Assembly: GCA_937888925.1 (NCBI GenBank)
Contig: CALARM010000425.1
Span: 1-5,396 of the forward strand
Origin: an uncultured Synergistia bacterium
GTDB lineage: Bacteria; Eremiobacterota; SpSt-956; JAKJGF01
DNA: 5,396 nt
Direction of reading: 5' to 3'
Shown: positions 4,545-5,396 of the stretch, piece after piece
Layout of the letters: each line of letters begins with the position of its first letter
How positions within the stretch are numbered: position 1 is the stretch's first letter
Notes under the pieces: model-generated
The model's input: the letters and a program-made list of their open reading frames with translations, nothing else
What the model was told of the DNA's origin: nothing
The model's database searches: none
Made by a program: the position numbers and the translations under genes

Positions 4545-5396
4545 ATGAATGTAGAAAAAAAATTCAATTATGTAGCATCCATGTGGATAATATTATCTCT
4601 TCTTTCAGCATCAATAGAACCTGTAATAGTAAAGGTTGTTTACCAGGGTAACATTACTCCTTACCAATTGCTGTTTATTAAAACCCTGATGGCTGCGCTG
4701 GTAATATATCCTCTTACAAGAACCTTCAGATGGATTGGATGGAAAGGGATGCTCAAAATAGGAAGTGTAAGTATTCTGTTATTGCTGAATAACCTCTCTT
4801 CTCTTATAGCACTGAAACATATATCTGCCGTAATATACATAACATTTGTTACGACAAATCCGGCCATAATAGCCATAATCAACTCGGCACTGGGAAGAGA
4901 CAGACTGGACATAAAATTCTGGACAGGTTTTCTCCTGTGTTTCTTCGGAGTGCTTCTTACACTGGATCCGGGCGGTATAAACCAGTGGAACATAACCGGC
5001 ATATTTTTCGTATTCTGTGCCATGATATGCACGGTAATATACAGAACCAGAATGGAAGACATTACGTCGGAATTCACGCCTGCCCTGGTTTCCACATATA
5101 TATTCTGGATTAACGGCCTTCTGGTACTGTTGTTTTTTACGCCTGCAGCATTACCTATGCCTGCTGAAGCCTGGAAACCGGGCATATGGATCGGTCTTGC
5201 AGGTGCAATGGCAAATGTAGCATTTCTCTATGCCCTTCATATACTCGGTTCTACAAGGGTATCCATATTTAATATGTTACAGAGACCGTTGATTATCATA
5301 TTTGCTGCCATAATCTTAAAAGAACATCTCTCACTGGCACAGATTGGAGGAATTATTATGGTTATGGCAGGTATTCATCTTACTAAAGTACAGAGA
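4545..5396 (+). CDS. EamA/DMT-family transporter, C-terminal end cut by the window
   Basis: The frame starts at ATG 4545 and stays open for 284 codons to the window end; EamA proteins are usually about 285-310 residues, so little is missing. An AGGGAG at 4526-4531 is a somewhat distant ribosome binding site. The protein is very hydrophobic, with about ten predicted membrane segments in two EamA repeats. The first repeat ends near GFLLCFFGVLLTLDPGG and the second near GGIIMVMAGIHLTK, the usual repeat endings. Early signatures include SASIEPVIVKVVY in helix 1 and ISAVIYITFVTTNPAIIAI in the helix 3-4 region. EamA carriers export amino acids and small metabolites across the inner membrane. CntI, the pseudopaline exporter of Pseudomonas aeruginosa, belongs to this family and is encoded with an opine dehydrogenase, so export of an opine is an attractive inference here. 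The substrate cannot be read from the sequence. Confidence 0.9.
   Translation, partial: MNVEKKFNYVASMWIILSLLSASIEPVIVKVVYQGNITPYQLLFIKTLMAALVIYPLTRTFRWIGWKGMLKIGSVSILLLLNNLSSLIALKHISAVIYITFVTTNPAIIAIINSALGRDRLDIKFWTGFLLCFFGVLLTLDPGGINQWNITGIFFVFCAMICTVIYRTRMEDITSEFTPALVSTYIFWINGLLVLLFFTPAALPMPAEAWKPGIWIGLAGAMANVAFLYALHILGSTRVSIFNMLQRPLIIIFAAIILKEHLSLAQIGGIIMVMAGIHLTKVQR

Noticed and set aside
4661..5185. Minus-strand 174-codon reading frame
   Set aside because: It lies antisense to the EamA gene, whose two-repeat membrane pattern is clear on the + strand; the antisense product has no family signature.

Overview
The window reads as accessory metal-handling DNA from a low-GC, probably anaerobic bacterium. 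Codon use is AT-rich, with many ATA (Ile) and AGA (Arg) codons, and the ferrous-iron transporter FeoB is the anchor gene. I cannot place the organism from this stretch alone. Similar codon habits occur in several low-GC anaerobic phyla. All supported genes lie on the + strand and are tightly packed, with no stretch over 300 bases lacking a gene.

Positions 1-2397 form a feo block. It starts with the 3' end of feoA (1-119), whose stop overlaps the start of an uncatalogued-looking 50-residue protein (116-268). That protein packs six cysteines into its first 20 residues, like a metallothionein. Next comes a full-length feoB (325-2397). The small cysteine-rich gene has a near-ideal ribosome binding site, and its start region is almost duplicated at the start of feoB.

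Positions 2400-4051 hold a DUF2023-like protein (2456-2890) and a member of the octopine/nopaline (opine) dehydrogenase family (2984-4051). Each is preceded by an almost identical 17-bp palindrome: TTGAGACTCAGTATCAA at 2417-2433 and TTGAGACCAGGTATCAA at 2898-2914. Each palindrome sits at the same place within a possible promoter. This looks like co-regulation of the two genes by one dimeric, possibly Fur-type, repressor.

Positions 4052-4142 are a short intergenic spacer with a tandem 7-bp repeat of base composition unlike its surroundings. It is followed by a 126-residue protein with a CxxC(x3)H motif (4143-4523, DUF6686-like) and by an EamA/DMT-family membrane transporter (4545 to the window end, almost complete).

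Taken together, the window suggests an iron/metal locus: Fe(II) import (FeoAB), a possible small metal chelator or chaperone, an enzyme able to make an opine by reductive condensation, and an EamA exporter. The last two recall the CntM-CntI pair of opine metallophore systems such as pseudopaline. No nicotianamine-synthase-like (CntL) gene is visible, so a metallophore role is an inference. If it is correct, the pathway is either completed outside the window or makes a simpler opine.
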